The translations under genes and the position numbers were made by a program. This document shows positions 25,696-32,779 of a DNA stretch of 42,935 nt, one piece after another. The first letter of the stretch is position 1; the number at the start of each line of letters is the position of its first letter. Below the pieces are notes generated by a model, which saw nothing but the letters and a program-made list of their open reading frames with translations, did not search any database and was not told where the DNA came from. Source of the stretch: Aquitalea magnusonii (GTDB taxonomy: Bacteria; Pseudomonadota; Gammaproteobacteria; Burkholderiales; Chromobacteriaceae); assembly GCF_003202035.1 (NCBI RefSeq), contig NZ_QJKC01000025.1, positions 1-42,935 of the forward strand, given 5' to 3'.

Positions 25696-27819
25696 ATGGA
25701 AATCTTCGAGGAATGTGCGGTCATAAATGACCTGCTTCAAGCCAACGACGGCACAGAGGCTAGAAATCGCCTGATTCGATTGCTCGACCAGCACGCTAGA
25801 GAAGGGATTCCGTATTCCCCGCTCGTCAATCACCTAATAAGGGAGTCGGGACTATTCCCTTATCTCGACCCTGAGACGTCGAGTTGGCAAGATAGATTCA
25901 TCTTCGAGTCCTTCAAGGTGGACATCGGGCAGGAGACTCCTGTCACGCTGCACCGCGAACAGTCATTGGTCTTGAAGCACCTTCTGGATGGCGACAATCT
26001 TGCAATCAGCGCTCCGACAAGCTTTGGCAAAAGCTTGATCATTGATGCCTACATCGCAGTCAAGAAGCCTAATAACGTCCTGATACTGGTTCCTACCATC
26101 GCGTTGACTGATGAAACCAGGCGTAGATTGAGCAAGAAATTTTCTGCCGAATACAAAATTGTCACGACAACGGAGGTCGAGCTCGGAGAGAAGAATATAC
26201 TCATCTTCCCGCAAGAGCGAGGGATTCAGTATTGCGACAAGATAGAGAAGCTTGATTTGCTGGTCGTCGACGAGTTCTACAAGGCGAGCCAGAATTTTGA
26301 CAAGGAGCGGTCGCCTGCGCTTCTGAAGGCCATGATGAAGCTGGGGCAAAAGGCTACTCAGAAATACTATCTGGCTCCCAATATTTCAGACCTGAATGAC
26401 AATCCATTCACGAAGGATATGCTGTTCTTGCGGCTGGATTTCAATACGGTGTTCCTTGAAAAGCATGAGCTATACAAGGAGATCAACAAGGATGCGCAGA
26501 AGAAGAACGATGCGCTGTTGCAGATTCTTGGAAAGCAAGAGACTAAGTCGTTGATATACGCTGGCACTTATTCGAATGTCGATAGTGTGGCTACCTTGCT
26601 CATCGAAAACACAGAAAGGGAACACAGTGAGTTGCTATCGGCTTTCTCCGCGTGGCTCGCAGCGAACTACCATCCGAACTGGAAATTGACCGCTTTGGTA
26701 AAGCGAGGCGTTGGCTTTCACACAGGTCAGCTTCACCGTTCCCTGAGCCAAATACAGGTTCGACTTTTCGAGGAGGAGAAAGGTGGGTTGCAAACCCTCG
26801 TGTCGACATCTTCCATCATTGAGGGGGTAAATACATCGGCGGAAAACGTCATCGTCTGGAGCAACAAGAACGGGAAGCTAAAACTGAACGATTTCACGTA
26901 CCGAAACATCATCGGTCGTGGTGGTCGGATGTTCAGACATTTTGTTGGCAACATATACATTCTCGAAGAGCCGCCTTCTCCTGCTGATACCCAATTGGAA
27001 TTGACCTTCCCTGATGAATTGCTCGCAGATGTGGACGAAGAGCAATACAAGAAGGAACTCACCAAAGAGCAGTTGGCTAAACTCCTGCAGTACAAGGAGG
27101 ACATGGCGCAGATATTGGGGCGGGAGTCGTTTGATCGCCTGCGAGGCGAAGGAGTGTTGATTTCCGGCGACACAGAGTTGATATCCGAGATCGCTTTGGC
27201 TATTAACAGTGATAAAAAGGTGTGGAGAGGCCTTGCCACTCTCAACGCATCCACTAACGAGTATTGGGCTTGGATACTCCGCAAAGTCATCAAGTTGGTC
27301 CCCGCTGGCTGGGATGCCACCTACACAAAATTTGCTGAGTTCGTCAGAGTCATGTCGTCGAATTGGGCTTTTTCGATTCCCGAACTCTTGGATCAACTTT
27401 CCGAGTATGATGTAACCATCGAAGAGTTCTTCAAGATGGAACGCAATGCCACGTACAAACTGACTGCATTGTTGAGTGATGTTAACGTCATTCAGATGGA
27501 AATCGTTCCTGAGCACAAGATAGACATCTCTCCGTTCATCGCGAGGCTCTCCAAGGCTTTTCTGCCGTCTTGCGTAATGGAGCTAGAAGAGTATGGGTTG
27601 CCACGTATGTTGGCAAAGAAAATTCACGCTTCTGGTCTCGTCAATTTCGAGGACGAAGAGCTAGATCTTCATTCGGCAATTGAGTTGCTGAGGGCGATAC
27701 AGTCCGAGATACTTGAACAAGTGGAAGGACTTGATTCGTTCGACAGGTATGTCCTGGACTACTTCTTTGATGGCATTGCTCTGCAAAAACCAAGAGCAGT
27801 TGATGCTCCAGTACAGTGA
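25696..27819 (+). CDS. hamB: Hachiman defence helicase HamB
   Basis: Superfamily 2 helicase of 707 aa, partner of HamA. Visible helicase motifs: Q/I region with Walker A APTSFGKS (106-113), Ia-like LILVPTIALTDE, Walker B variant VVDEFYKAS (DEFY at 192-195 instead of DEAH/DEAD), motif V-like STSSIIEGVNT and motif VI IGRGGRMFR. The C-terminal ~250 residues look helical and have no recognised domain. Length and pairing match known hamAB operons, in which the helicase senses damaged or invading DNA and frees the nuclease. It ends in its own terminator. Confidence 0.92.
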   Translation: MEIFEECAVINDLLQANDGTEARNRLIRLLDQHAREGIPYSPLVNHLIRESGLFPYLDPETSSWQDRFIFESFKVDIGQETPVTLHREQSLVLKHLLDGDNLAISAPTSFGKSLIIDAYIAVKKPNNVLILVPTIALTDETRRRLSKKFSAEYKIVTTTEVELGEKNILIFPQERGIQYCDKIEKLDLLVVDEFYKASQNFDKERSPALLKAMMKLGQKATQKYYLAPNISDLNDNPFTKDMLFLRLDFNTVFLEKHELYKEINKDAQKKNDALLQILGKQETKSLIYAGTYSNVDSVATLLIENTEREHSELLSAFSAWLAANYHPNWKLTALVKRGVGFHTGQLHRSLSQIQVRLFEEEKGGLQTLVSTSSIIEGVNTSAENVIVWSNKNGKLKLNDFTYRNIIGRGGRMFRHFVGNIYILEEPPSPADTQLELTFPDELLADVDEEQYKKELTKEQLAKLLQYKEDMAQILGRESFDRLRGEGVLISGDTELISEIALAINSDKKVWRGLATLNASTNEYWAWILRKVIKLVPAGWDATYTKFAEFVRVMSSNWAFSIPELLDQLSEYDVTIEEFFKMERNATYKLTALLSDVNVIQMEIVPEHKIDISPFIARLSKAFLPSCVMELEEYGLPRMLAKKIHASGLVNFEDEELDLHSAIELLRAIQSEILEQVEGLDSFDRYVLDYFFDGIALQKPRAVDAPVQ

Positions 27820-27877
27820 TGATCTATCGAGCTATATAGCAGGTAGCCGAAAGCTATCTTTAGTATTTTCAAAACGC

Positions 27878-27914
27878 AAATGGCCGGTCTGTATTTAGAA
27901 TCGGCCATTTTTCA
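27878..27914 (+). terminator. Terminator of the Hachiman operon
   Basis: Stem aaatggccg (27878-27886) / cggccattt (27902-27910) with a 15-base loop, followed by further T. It lies 59 bases after hamB. Confidence 0.8.
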
Positions 27915-28050
27915 TTGAGGACACCACTGGCCGCAAAAGCCAAGCTTGCTTATGTGCGCTACAAGTGAGTCCACCATGACTGTCAGTTCCATACATTTGG
28001 CGATGACAATGGCAGCGATGGTGAGAGCTCTTTCTCTTAGTGCCAAATTG

Positions 28051-28308
28051 TTAGCTTGCCGGAGCACCTGAGATAGCCGACTCCAGGCTACGAATCAACT
28101 CATCCAGCGTGATGCCAAGCGCACCACACCAGTTGCGCACCTCAATAATGTCCAGGCGTCGCTCGCCACGCTCACACTTACTGACGAACGTCTGCGTTTC
28201 CTCTAGCTTCGACGCAAGCTCAACTTGAGTAAGCCCAGCGCGCTCACGTGCAGTCCGAAGGACTTCAAGCAAGAGCGTGTACTCCCGCGTGTAAATCGAC
28301 TTTTCCAT
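28051..28308 (-). CDS. XRE-family HTH transcription regulator
   Basis: Small DNA-binding protein, 85 aa from ATG 28308; an upstream TTG at 28365 would add 19 residues but lies within the repeat operator and is less likely. The Cro/C1-type helix-turn-helix is plain: LRTARERAGLTQVELASKLEETQTFVSKCERGERRLDIIEV. The last part (WCGALGITLDELIRSLE) completes the five-helix fold. Transcribed away from the gene at 28447, with direct and inverted repeats between the two, so it probably represses itself and that neighbour. It might be an orphan antitoxin, but no toxin is recognised beside it. Confidence 0.85.
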   Translation of the reverse strand: MEKSIYTREYTLLLEVLRTARERAGLTQVELASKLEETQTFVSKCERGERRLDIIEVRNWCGALGITLDELIRSLESAISGAPAS

Positions 28309-28343
28309 CTCAGGACTGAAAATAGTTTGGTCAGTCAGCTTGC

Positions 28344-28376
28344 AGTCCAAAATCGAATAGTCCAAAATCGACTATT
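28344..28376. promoter_or_regulatory. Tandem and inverted repeats, likely operator of the XRE regulator
   Basis: AGTCCAAAATCGA occurs twice in direct order (28344-28356, 28359-28371; 15-base period). The second copy also lies within an inverted repeat aatagtc / gactatt (28356-28362, 28370-28376). It sits 36 bases before the regulator's start codon. Confidence 0.6.
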
Positions 28377-28446
28377 GAATGAGACATCCAACCAAACTTG
28401 CCTCTGCCCGCCTGTAGATACATCAACAGCCACTGGTGGTTACGGC

Positions 28447-28848
28447 ATGGCCAAGCCACATACTTCAGGACTGAATTTTGCGATGGAAAACACACTCGAT
28501 ATTGATAATCTCGACCTGACCACGTTAGAAATGCTGTACCACATGCACCAACTGGATGGTGTGGCCGTAGTCGGAGACCCCGCGCATGCATTTGCCACCT
28601 ATCATGCTGATAAGAAAGCCTTGTACATCTTTGCGGAATCTCCCGACAGGGTCCATATGGTCGCTCATCAAACAGACTCTCTTTTTTGGGTACTCAAGAG
28701 CGCGCAAGAAGAAGGTGCAAGTTTCAATGTATGCGGCGACAAAGTAATTTGTGTCGTGAGCGATGTAGTAGCGGAAGGTGTGTCGTACGCAGATGCCGCG
28801 CTGCGAGCCATACTCAAGTACAAGCAGATACACAGCCCTGCCGCTTGA
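28447..28848 (+). CDS. Hypothetical protein
   Basis: Soluble protein of 133 aa (121 if it begins at ATG 28483, which has a CAGGA site). I do not recognise it. The N-terminal helix (LDLTTLEMLYHMHQLDGVAVVG) and the compact acidic make-up resemble small island proteins of unknown function, and there is no TM or signal peptide. It diverges from the XRE regulator across a repeat operator, and so is probably under its control. Confidence 0.55.
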   Translation: MAKPHTSGLNFAMENTLDIDNLDLTTLEMLYHMHQLDGVAVVGDPAHAFATYHADKKALYIFAESPDRVHMVAHQTDSLFWVLKSAQEEGASFNVCGDKVICVVSDVVAEGVSYADAALRAILKYKQIHSPAA

Positions 28849-28915
28849 AAATCGGGATATCAGGTGCTCCAAACCAACCAATACGGTTGGGAGAGGTGAG
28901 TCGAAAGGAAATGTT

Positions 28916-29158
28916 ATGCACCATAGCCCAGACCCCTGCATCCCTAGTCTTTCAGAAGACATCAAGAAATCACTGATAGCCGAGCTCAAACAATTTGTCT
29001 CAACGGAAAACGAGGCGATAAACCTCGGTATCACCGCTCAACAAAGACTAGCGATTCTGCAGCAGCAGACCAGTTACTTCACGATTGATAAGCTGGTTGA
29101 TATGGTGCTACGCGCCGGAAAGCGCATTCACTGCACCTTTGAGCCATCATCACGCTGA
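28916..29158 (+). CDS. Small HTH (XRE/HTH_37-like) protein
   Basis: An 80-residue DNA-binding protein. The core (IKKSLIAELKQFVSTENEAI, then LGITAQQRLAILQQQTSYFTIDKLVDMVLRAGKRI) follows the HTH_37 pattern seen in antitoxins of HigB/RelE-type toxins: a helix-turn-helix ending in F-t-ID-k-L-v-x-M-l. ATG 28916 has an AAGGAA site. No toxin gene precedes it, which is where HigB would be. It may therefore be an orphan antitoxin or a simple regulator. Confidence 0.65.
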   Translation: MHHSPDPCIPSLSEDIKKSLIAELKQFVSTENEAINLGITAQQRLAILQQQTSYFTIDKLVDMVLRAGKRIHCTFEPSSR

Positions 29159-29181
29159 CTGTATTGCTGCACAGGAACGCC

Positions 29182-29320
29182 ATGGGGCGCATTGAACGAA
29201 ATGATGTCGCCATGTCTGTGGGTACGCTTTGGCAGATTGCAGATGCGCTGGGCGTACCTGCCTCAGCACTGCTACAGGAAGCCGAGCAATTGGCAGCCAA
29301 AGCAGATAGCCAACCCTGAC
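29182..29320 (+). pseudogene. Remnant of an XRE-type regulator (C-terminal part only)
   Basis: The frame from ATG 29182 reads GRIERNDVAMSVGTLWQIADALGVPASALL, the second half of a Cro/C1 HTH domain (the R-I-E-R segment and the last two helices). The first two helices and recognition turn are missing, and the upstream frame does not supply them. Most likely a decayed gene. Confidence 0.55.
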
Positions 29321-29664
29321 CGCAGATTCATCCTGGTATCTGACGATGCAATGCCTCGCCTGTGTATTGCTGATTCAGTTGCAAGCAGTGCCAGAGCCGA
29401 CACCGAAGCACTGCTGTAACTGATTTCAAGGCTGGAGCAGGGTGCTCACCGGCGGATTTTCAGACGCAATGGTCAGTCACCGTTGAAACCCGCAGCTTTG
29501 ACCTATTTGTGCGTGAACTCCATTTTTGCAGCCAGAGAATGGCCATGTGTCACGCACCTGCTGCTGGCGTACAAGACGGATACCGCTCAAGTGCAGATGC
29601 GCTTTGCTCCAGAGCCCCAAGACAATGCTTTCCTGCCTTGGGGGCTCAGTGAAGCACCGTCAGG
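29321..29664. other. Gene-poor stretch, probably decayed
   Basis: 344 bases without a gene I can support. A 61-codon open frame (29483-29668, plus) has no ribosome site and no recognised similarity. Given the HTH remnant just before it, this is likely degraded island DNA. Confidence 0.4.
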
Positions 29665-30294
29665 CTAGTCCAGCGCCAGCCGTTCACCATGATTGGTCTT
29701 TTGCACAAAATACAGATGCGGCAGGGGGCCATCATATCCACGCTGTAGCGCTGCCTCACATAGTGCCCACGACTGCGTTCGTACACCGCGAAATCCAGGT
29801 TGTCTCGCGATGCGTTCCAGCGTTTCAGAAATTGCCGCAGTGTTGTGCTGGTTGGCTTGCATGGCAATCAGCGCATGCAGTTCTGTCATTTCCTCTTTTG
29901 TCCGTCTCCACGTCCACATCACTTTCGCCCGGTTGGTATGACGCGCCAATTCATACCCAAGCCATTTCAAGCGCTGTTTATCGCCGACATCCCGCAAGGT
30001 TTCCGTTTCAAGCCCTTTGCCATCCGTGGCCAGCAGTAGCCACTCCACTTTTTCTGCATCCACCGGCCAGTGCATGACCAACACCACATTGGCCAGCCCT
30101 TTACCCTTTCGGATGAGTCGCTGAGCGGGTGAGCAGCCTATGCCATATAAGGTATGAAATTTCTGCGCCAGGGCCTCGGCTTTCCGCGCTGCCACGGTGC
30201 CGCAGGTATAGCGGTGATAGCCCTTGGGGACGTTATCCAGGATGCGGGCCAGGGCGGCGGATTTACTGCGTGCAATCGGTGTTGAAGCAGACAT
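29665..30294 (-). CDS. Conserved-type hypothetical protein of mobile elements
   Basis: A basic protein of 209 aa from ATG 30294 (opening MSASTPIARSKSAALARIL). The longer frame to 30408 reads through the divergent promoter repeats and is rejected. The segments VPKGYHRYTCGTV, KFHTLYGIGCSPAQRL, WLGYELARHTNRAKVMWTWR and IARQPGFRGVRTQSWALCEAA recall, from memory, a family carried on plasmids and integrative elements. No catalytic motif or defined function is known to me. Two cysteines (TCGT, GCSP) and many Arg/Lys/Trp residues would suit nucleic-acid binding, but this is a guess. It is divergent from the structured-RNA candidate at 30454. Confidence 0.6.
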   Translation of the reverse strand: MSASTPIARSKSAALARILDNVPKGYHRYTCGTVAARKAEALAQKFHTLYGIGCSPAQRLIRKGKGLANVVLVMHWPVDAEKVEWLLLATDGKGLETETLRDVGDKQRLKWLGYELARHTNRAKVMWTWRRTKEEMTELHALIAMQANQHNTAAISETLERIARQPGFRGVRTQSWALCEAALQRGYDGPLPHLYFVQKTNHGERLALD

Positions 30295-30322
30295 ACAAGT
30301 TCTCACATTCAGTTGTTGATGC

Positions 30323-30423
30323 GCTGTATAGCGAAGAAAACGTATATCGGTGCAATGTGATTCGGTAGCTACGACTCGTACGTAATGATGTTCCAAGATT
30401 TTCAGCACTTTTCGCTATACAGC
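30323..30423. promoter_or_regulatory. 13-bp inverted repeat flanking a divergent promoter region
   Basis: GCTGTATAGCGAA (30323-30335) and TTCGCTATACAGC (30411-30423) are perfect inverse copies 75 bases apart. Each holds TATACA in -10 orientation, one facing the minus-strand gene (about 30 bases from its ATG) and one facing the RNA candidate. No good -35 boxes are visible, suggesting activation by a shared regulator. Confidence 0.5.
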
Positions 30424-30453
30424 TTCAGAACATTCAAAAATGCAGGAAATGGA

Positions 30454-30610
30454 CTCGGTGAAAACCGAGGTGATTTGCACGCACGGCAGCCTGCCCAGTG
30501 CGCCTTCGGGCGAGGAGGGCGTACTGAGCAGGCTGCCAACTGCAAACACACACGTCCGAAAGGACACGCCGGGGCGCCACCCCGGAAGATTCCAGATCGC
30601 CAGTCTGGAA
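30454..30610 (+). ncRNA. Candidate structured noncoding RNA with five hairpins
   Basis: Five hairpins in a row, all with perfect stems: ctcggt-GAAA-accgag (30454-30469); a long branched arm with ggcagcctg / caggctgcc (30485-30537) capped by cgcc-TTCG-ggcg (30501-30512); gtcc-GAAA-ggac (30554-30565); ccgggg-cgcca-ccccgg (30569-30585); and ttccaga-N7-tctggaa (30590-30610). The GAAA and UUCG tetraloops are stable only as plus-strand RNA, which sets the strand. No ORF accounts for it. It could be a free small RNA, an untranslated leader, or the 5' exon of the intron-like element that follows. I know no named family that matches. Confidence 0.55.
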
Positions 30611-30649
30611 TTGAGCAAACGCTGTAGCTGCATGCCTCTAATAGGGCTG

Positions 30650-31465
30650 GTGCGGCTGCGATGGGAGCTGGAGGGTGAAACTCCCTTCTTCGACCCAATC
30701 CATGCAACCGGTGGAGTTGTATGAGGTTGGGCGACACGGAAACGGCGGCAGGCAGGAAATGGCCTGTTGACCTGTAACTATGTGAAAGTCGGTGCAAGGC
30801 CGACTCGGGGGACGTACCGGAAGGGCGTAACCTGTACCGCACAGGATGGCTTCTGAGCGTATGGCGACATACGAGGGCTGCAAGGGGAAACTTGGCGCAG
30901 CTGGCACCTTGAGAAATCAGGGGTCGATGCATAGCTCAAACCTGTAACGGCACCCACGAGGGTGCTGTGCGGAGCAACGTAGAGCCATAGGCATTGAGCC
31001 GTGGTTCGTAGTCGATGAAGCATGAACTGAGTACCTGAGCCGCTATGAACATCGGGCCAGGGAAACCTGCGGGGAGTCGAAAGACTAAGGGAATGTGGAG
31101 ACAGTGGCGCTGCGTTGCGCAGTAGCTGGTTACTAACGTGGGAGCCTCTCTTTGTGCTGTGTCGGGTGGCACCGCACAGGCAAAGCAAAGAGAGAGGGAG
31201 ACTGACTGAGTAGGGTTTGACTTATACGTGATACGACCGAAACGTATGAGGAGCTGCGCAAGCAGCGGCACGGCGGCACCGTGTTCCGAAAGGTTGGAGC
31301 GTTTTGCGAAGTGTGTGGTTGGGCTTGGCAGCCCGTTGTAGCGATGTGCCATCCTGCTCGCCTGGCAGCGAGTGGGATGAATGCTGATCTTGGCCGGTCA
31401 GCGAGCAAAGTAGGCATATTGATGAAGGTAAACCCGGGTGGATACGTTGCTCTGTATTCACTCAT
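30650..31465 (+). mobile_element. Group II intron-like RNA, ORF-less and probably 3'-truncated
   Basis: A protein-free, hairpin-rich stretch beginning with GTGCGG, the GUGYG start of group II introns. Segments such as aggaaatggcctgttgacc, gtgaaagtcggtgcaaggcc and ttgagaaatcagg-ggtcga in this order resemble domain I of EcI5-like (IIB) introns as I remember them. Long pairings continue downstream (ctctctttg / caaagagag around 31146-31196). No reverse transcriptase is encoded, and I could not find a domain V (GAGCCG...GAAA...CGGTTC type) or a clear 3' end. The right boundary given is only where the hairpin-rich part fades. The element may be a degraded or trans-dependent intron. Confidence 0.5.
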
Positions 31466-31472
31466 TCTCCAA

Positions 31473-31493
31473 CCACCCCGCTTTGCGGGGTGG
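31473..31493 (+). terminator. Strong hairpin at the right edge of the intron-like region
   Basis: Perfect 9-bp stem ccaccccgc / gcggggtgg with a TTT loop. It is followed by tacttgtggtttg rather than a T tract, so termination is only possible. Confidence 0.45.
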
Positions 31494-31900
31494 TACTTGT
31501 GGTTTGATTTCGGACGAAGCAGTCAACCATAGTCAGACTCTCGACGTCGGCTTCTGTATTTACTATATTCATGCCGAGCACCTTGAGATGAAGATTTAGC
31601 ATGCTTCTTGTTGACATTTAATGCGTGGTTCAAACAAAATGAAGCTATTCGGCAGCGTGGTTTTACACTGATGGATAGTAAAGTTAGGTATTCAATTTTC
31701 AATTGAATATAACAGGTTTTGATTTATTGGCTAGGTCCTGTTTTTTAGATTTAAACATCTGGTTTTTGAGGTAAAGTAGGTTTTGGTGGTTGATGATGTG
31801 CTGGCTAGTACAGGCTGATAATTATTTCACCGGTCTGGTCGGCTCTGGTATGTAGAGATGAAAATAAATAATTTAAATCATTCATGGGAAAGGTAAGGTA
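31494..31900. other. AT-rich intergenic stretch
   Basis: About 400 bases with a sharp drop in GC compared with the preceding RNA-like region. No ORF, tRNA or clear repeat is seen, apart from a small ttcaattttcaattgaata repeat near 31693. It holds the leader of the following gene. The composition break may mark an insertion boundary. Confidence 0.4.
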
Positions 31901-32368
31901 ATGGAAAGTACTTTTAAGAAGAAAATAAATATAATTAATAAGGATGATGGATCTTTTAATATTGAATATAGATCTTTCAGGTTTGGTATGGGGATTCGTC
32001 TTGTCTTGTTTTTGGTAATGATTGTTGTTGGTTTTCTTTCTGTGGGCCTTTATGCTGGCGGGATGACTTTGCTACTGTTCGTAGCGATTTTTATTGAAAT
32101 TGTTCTTTTTAAATTGGCTTTTAAAACTACGCATACGATCACGGTGACGGATGAGGGTATTCTGTGGGCGGGTGGGCGTAAACGACTTGCTTTTAAAGAT
32201 ATTGATCAGTCTTTTACAACGCAGAATTTATTTGGCTATGGAAATTCACATGGCGTGCAGTTCTCCGCGCAGGGTACTACAGTAATTGTGGCTTCTGATT
32301 TGGAGGATAAGGCGACTGCAGGTGCGATAGCGGATTTGATTATTAAAAGAAAAAATGGGCGTCGGTGA
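31901..32368 (+). CDS. Hypothetical two-TM membrane protein
   Basis: A 155-residue protein with two adjacent TM helices (about residues 32-50 and 54-72: LVLFLVMIVVGFLSVGLYAG and MTLLLFVAIFIEIVLFKLAF). A short beta-rich cytoplasmic tail follows (TITVTDEGILWAGGRKRLAFKDI...), like the PH-type domains that follow paired TM helices in many bacterial membrane proteins. Not assigned to a named family. AAGG-rich ribosome site before ATG 31901. It is AT-rich and monocistronic, closed by a terminator at 32377, and so probably acquired. Confidence 0.75.
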   Translation: MESTFKKKINIINKDDGSFNIEYRSFRFGMGIRLVLFLVMIVVGFLSVGLYAGGMTLLLFVAIFIEIVLFKLAFKTTHTITVTDEGILWAGGRKRLAFKDIDQSFTTQNLFGYGNSHGVQFSAQGTTVIVASDLEDKATAGAIADLIIKRKNGRR

Positions 32369-32376
32369 GTGAAAAG

Positions 32377-32398
32377 CCAGTCAGATGACTGGATTTTT
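32377..32398. terminator. Terminator, probably bidirectional
   Basis: Stem ccagtca / tgactgg with a 2-base gap, followed by atttttcattattttt and preceded by gaaaag. It lies between two convergent genes. Confidence 0.8.
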
Positions 32399-32407
32399 CA
32401 TTATTTT

Positions 32408-32707
32408 TCAACAGATAACCGGCGGGTTCTGTGTCCAGTCTAGTTCGCGGTCATTAATTAGGTAAGTGAATTTGTCCTTGGTGATCGCGACTAAAATTTC
32501 ATTAAAGGGTCCGCCACACACTCCGACAATTTGATAGGTGCCGGAAGGAATACTTGAAATCTGGTTGCGGGTGTTTGGCTCAAACCCTGGCGGGCAGTAT
32601 CCATCAAAAAAAGTGATCTCTTTCATTAAGTGCTCTCGATTAGCTGGCGATAAATTTTCTACCTGCACATCTTCTACTTGTTTATTGATGTTCTGAAGGG
32701 CCTTCAC
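32408..32707 (-). CDS. Hypothetical small protein
   Basis: Open frame of 99 aa starting with GTG 32707; the frame closes upstream with a stop, so no longer form exists. It contains a Cys-Pro-Pro-Gly-Phe-Glu-Pro turn (GYCPPGFEPNTRNQ) and two further cysteines (VCGG and the C-terminal Cys), which would suit an exported protein, yet no signal peptide is seen. It lies 72 bases after the secreted barrel protein on the same strand and could be the last gene of that operon. The ribosome site is poor and the function unknown. Confidence 0.45.
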   Translation of the reverse strand: MKALQNINKQVEDVQVENLSPANREHLMKEITFFDGYCPPGFEPNTRNQISSIPSGTYQIVGVCGGPFNEILVAITKDKFTYLINDRELDWTQNPPVIC

Positions 32708-32779
32708 AGCATCCGGTGTGTGCTCGGTTTATCTGATTGGCCGGGTTCATGCAAACCACCCGGCCAGGGTACTCCGTAA

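Noticed and set aside
22801-28308. HipA (22801) and the XRE gene (28051) as a HipBA pair
   Set aside because: They are about 4 kb apart, separated by three genes on the other strand. The usual hipBA operon layout is absent.
29483-29668. A 61-codon plus-strand frame
   Set aside because: TTG start without a ribosome site, no known similarity, and surrounded by decayed sequence.
30402-31465. Overlapping minus-strand frames of 110-176 codons across the intron-like region
   Set aside because: They cross strong hairpins, lack ribosome sites and have low-complexity translations. The region is better explained as structured RNA.
30295-31500. A retron, or an IscB-associated (HEARO) RNA
   Set aside because: No reverse transcriptase or IscB/HNH gene is present, and the segments resemble group II domain I more than those RNAs.
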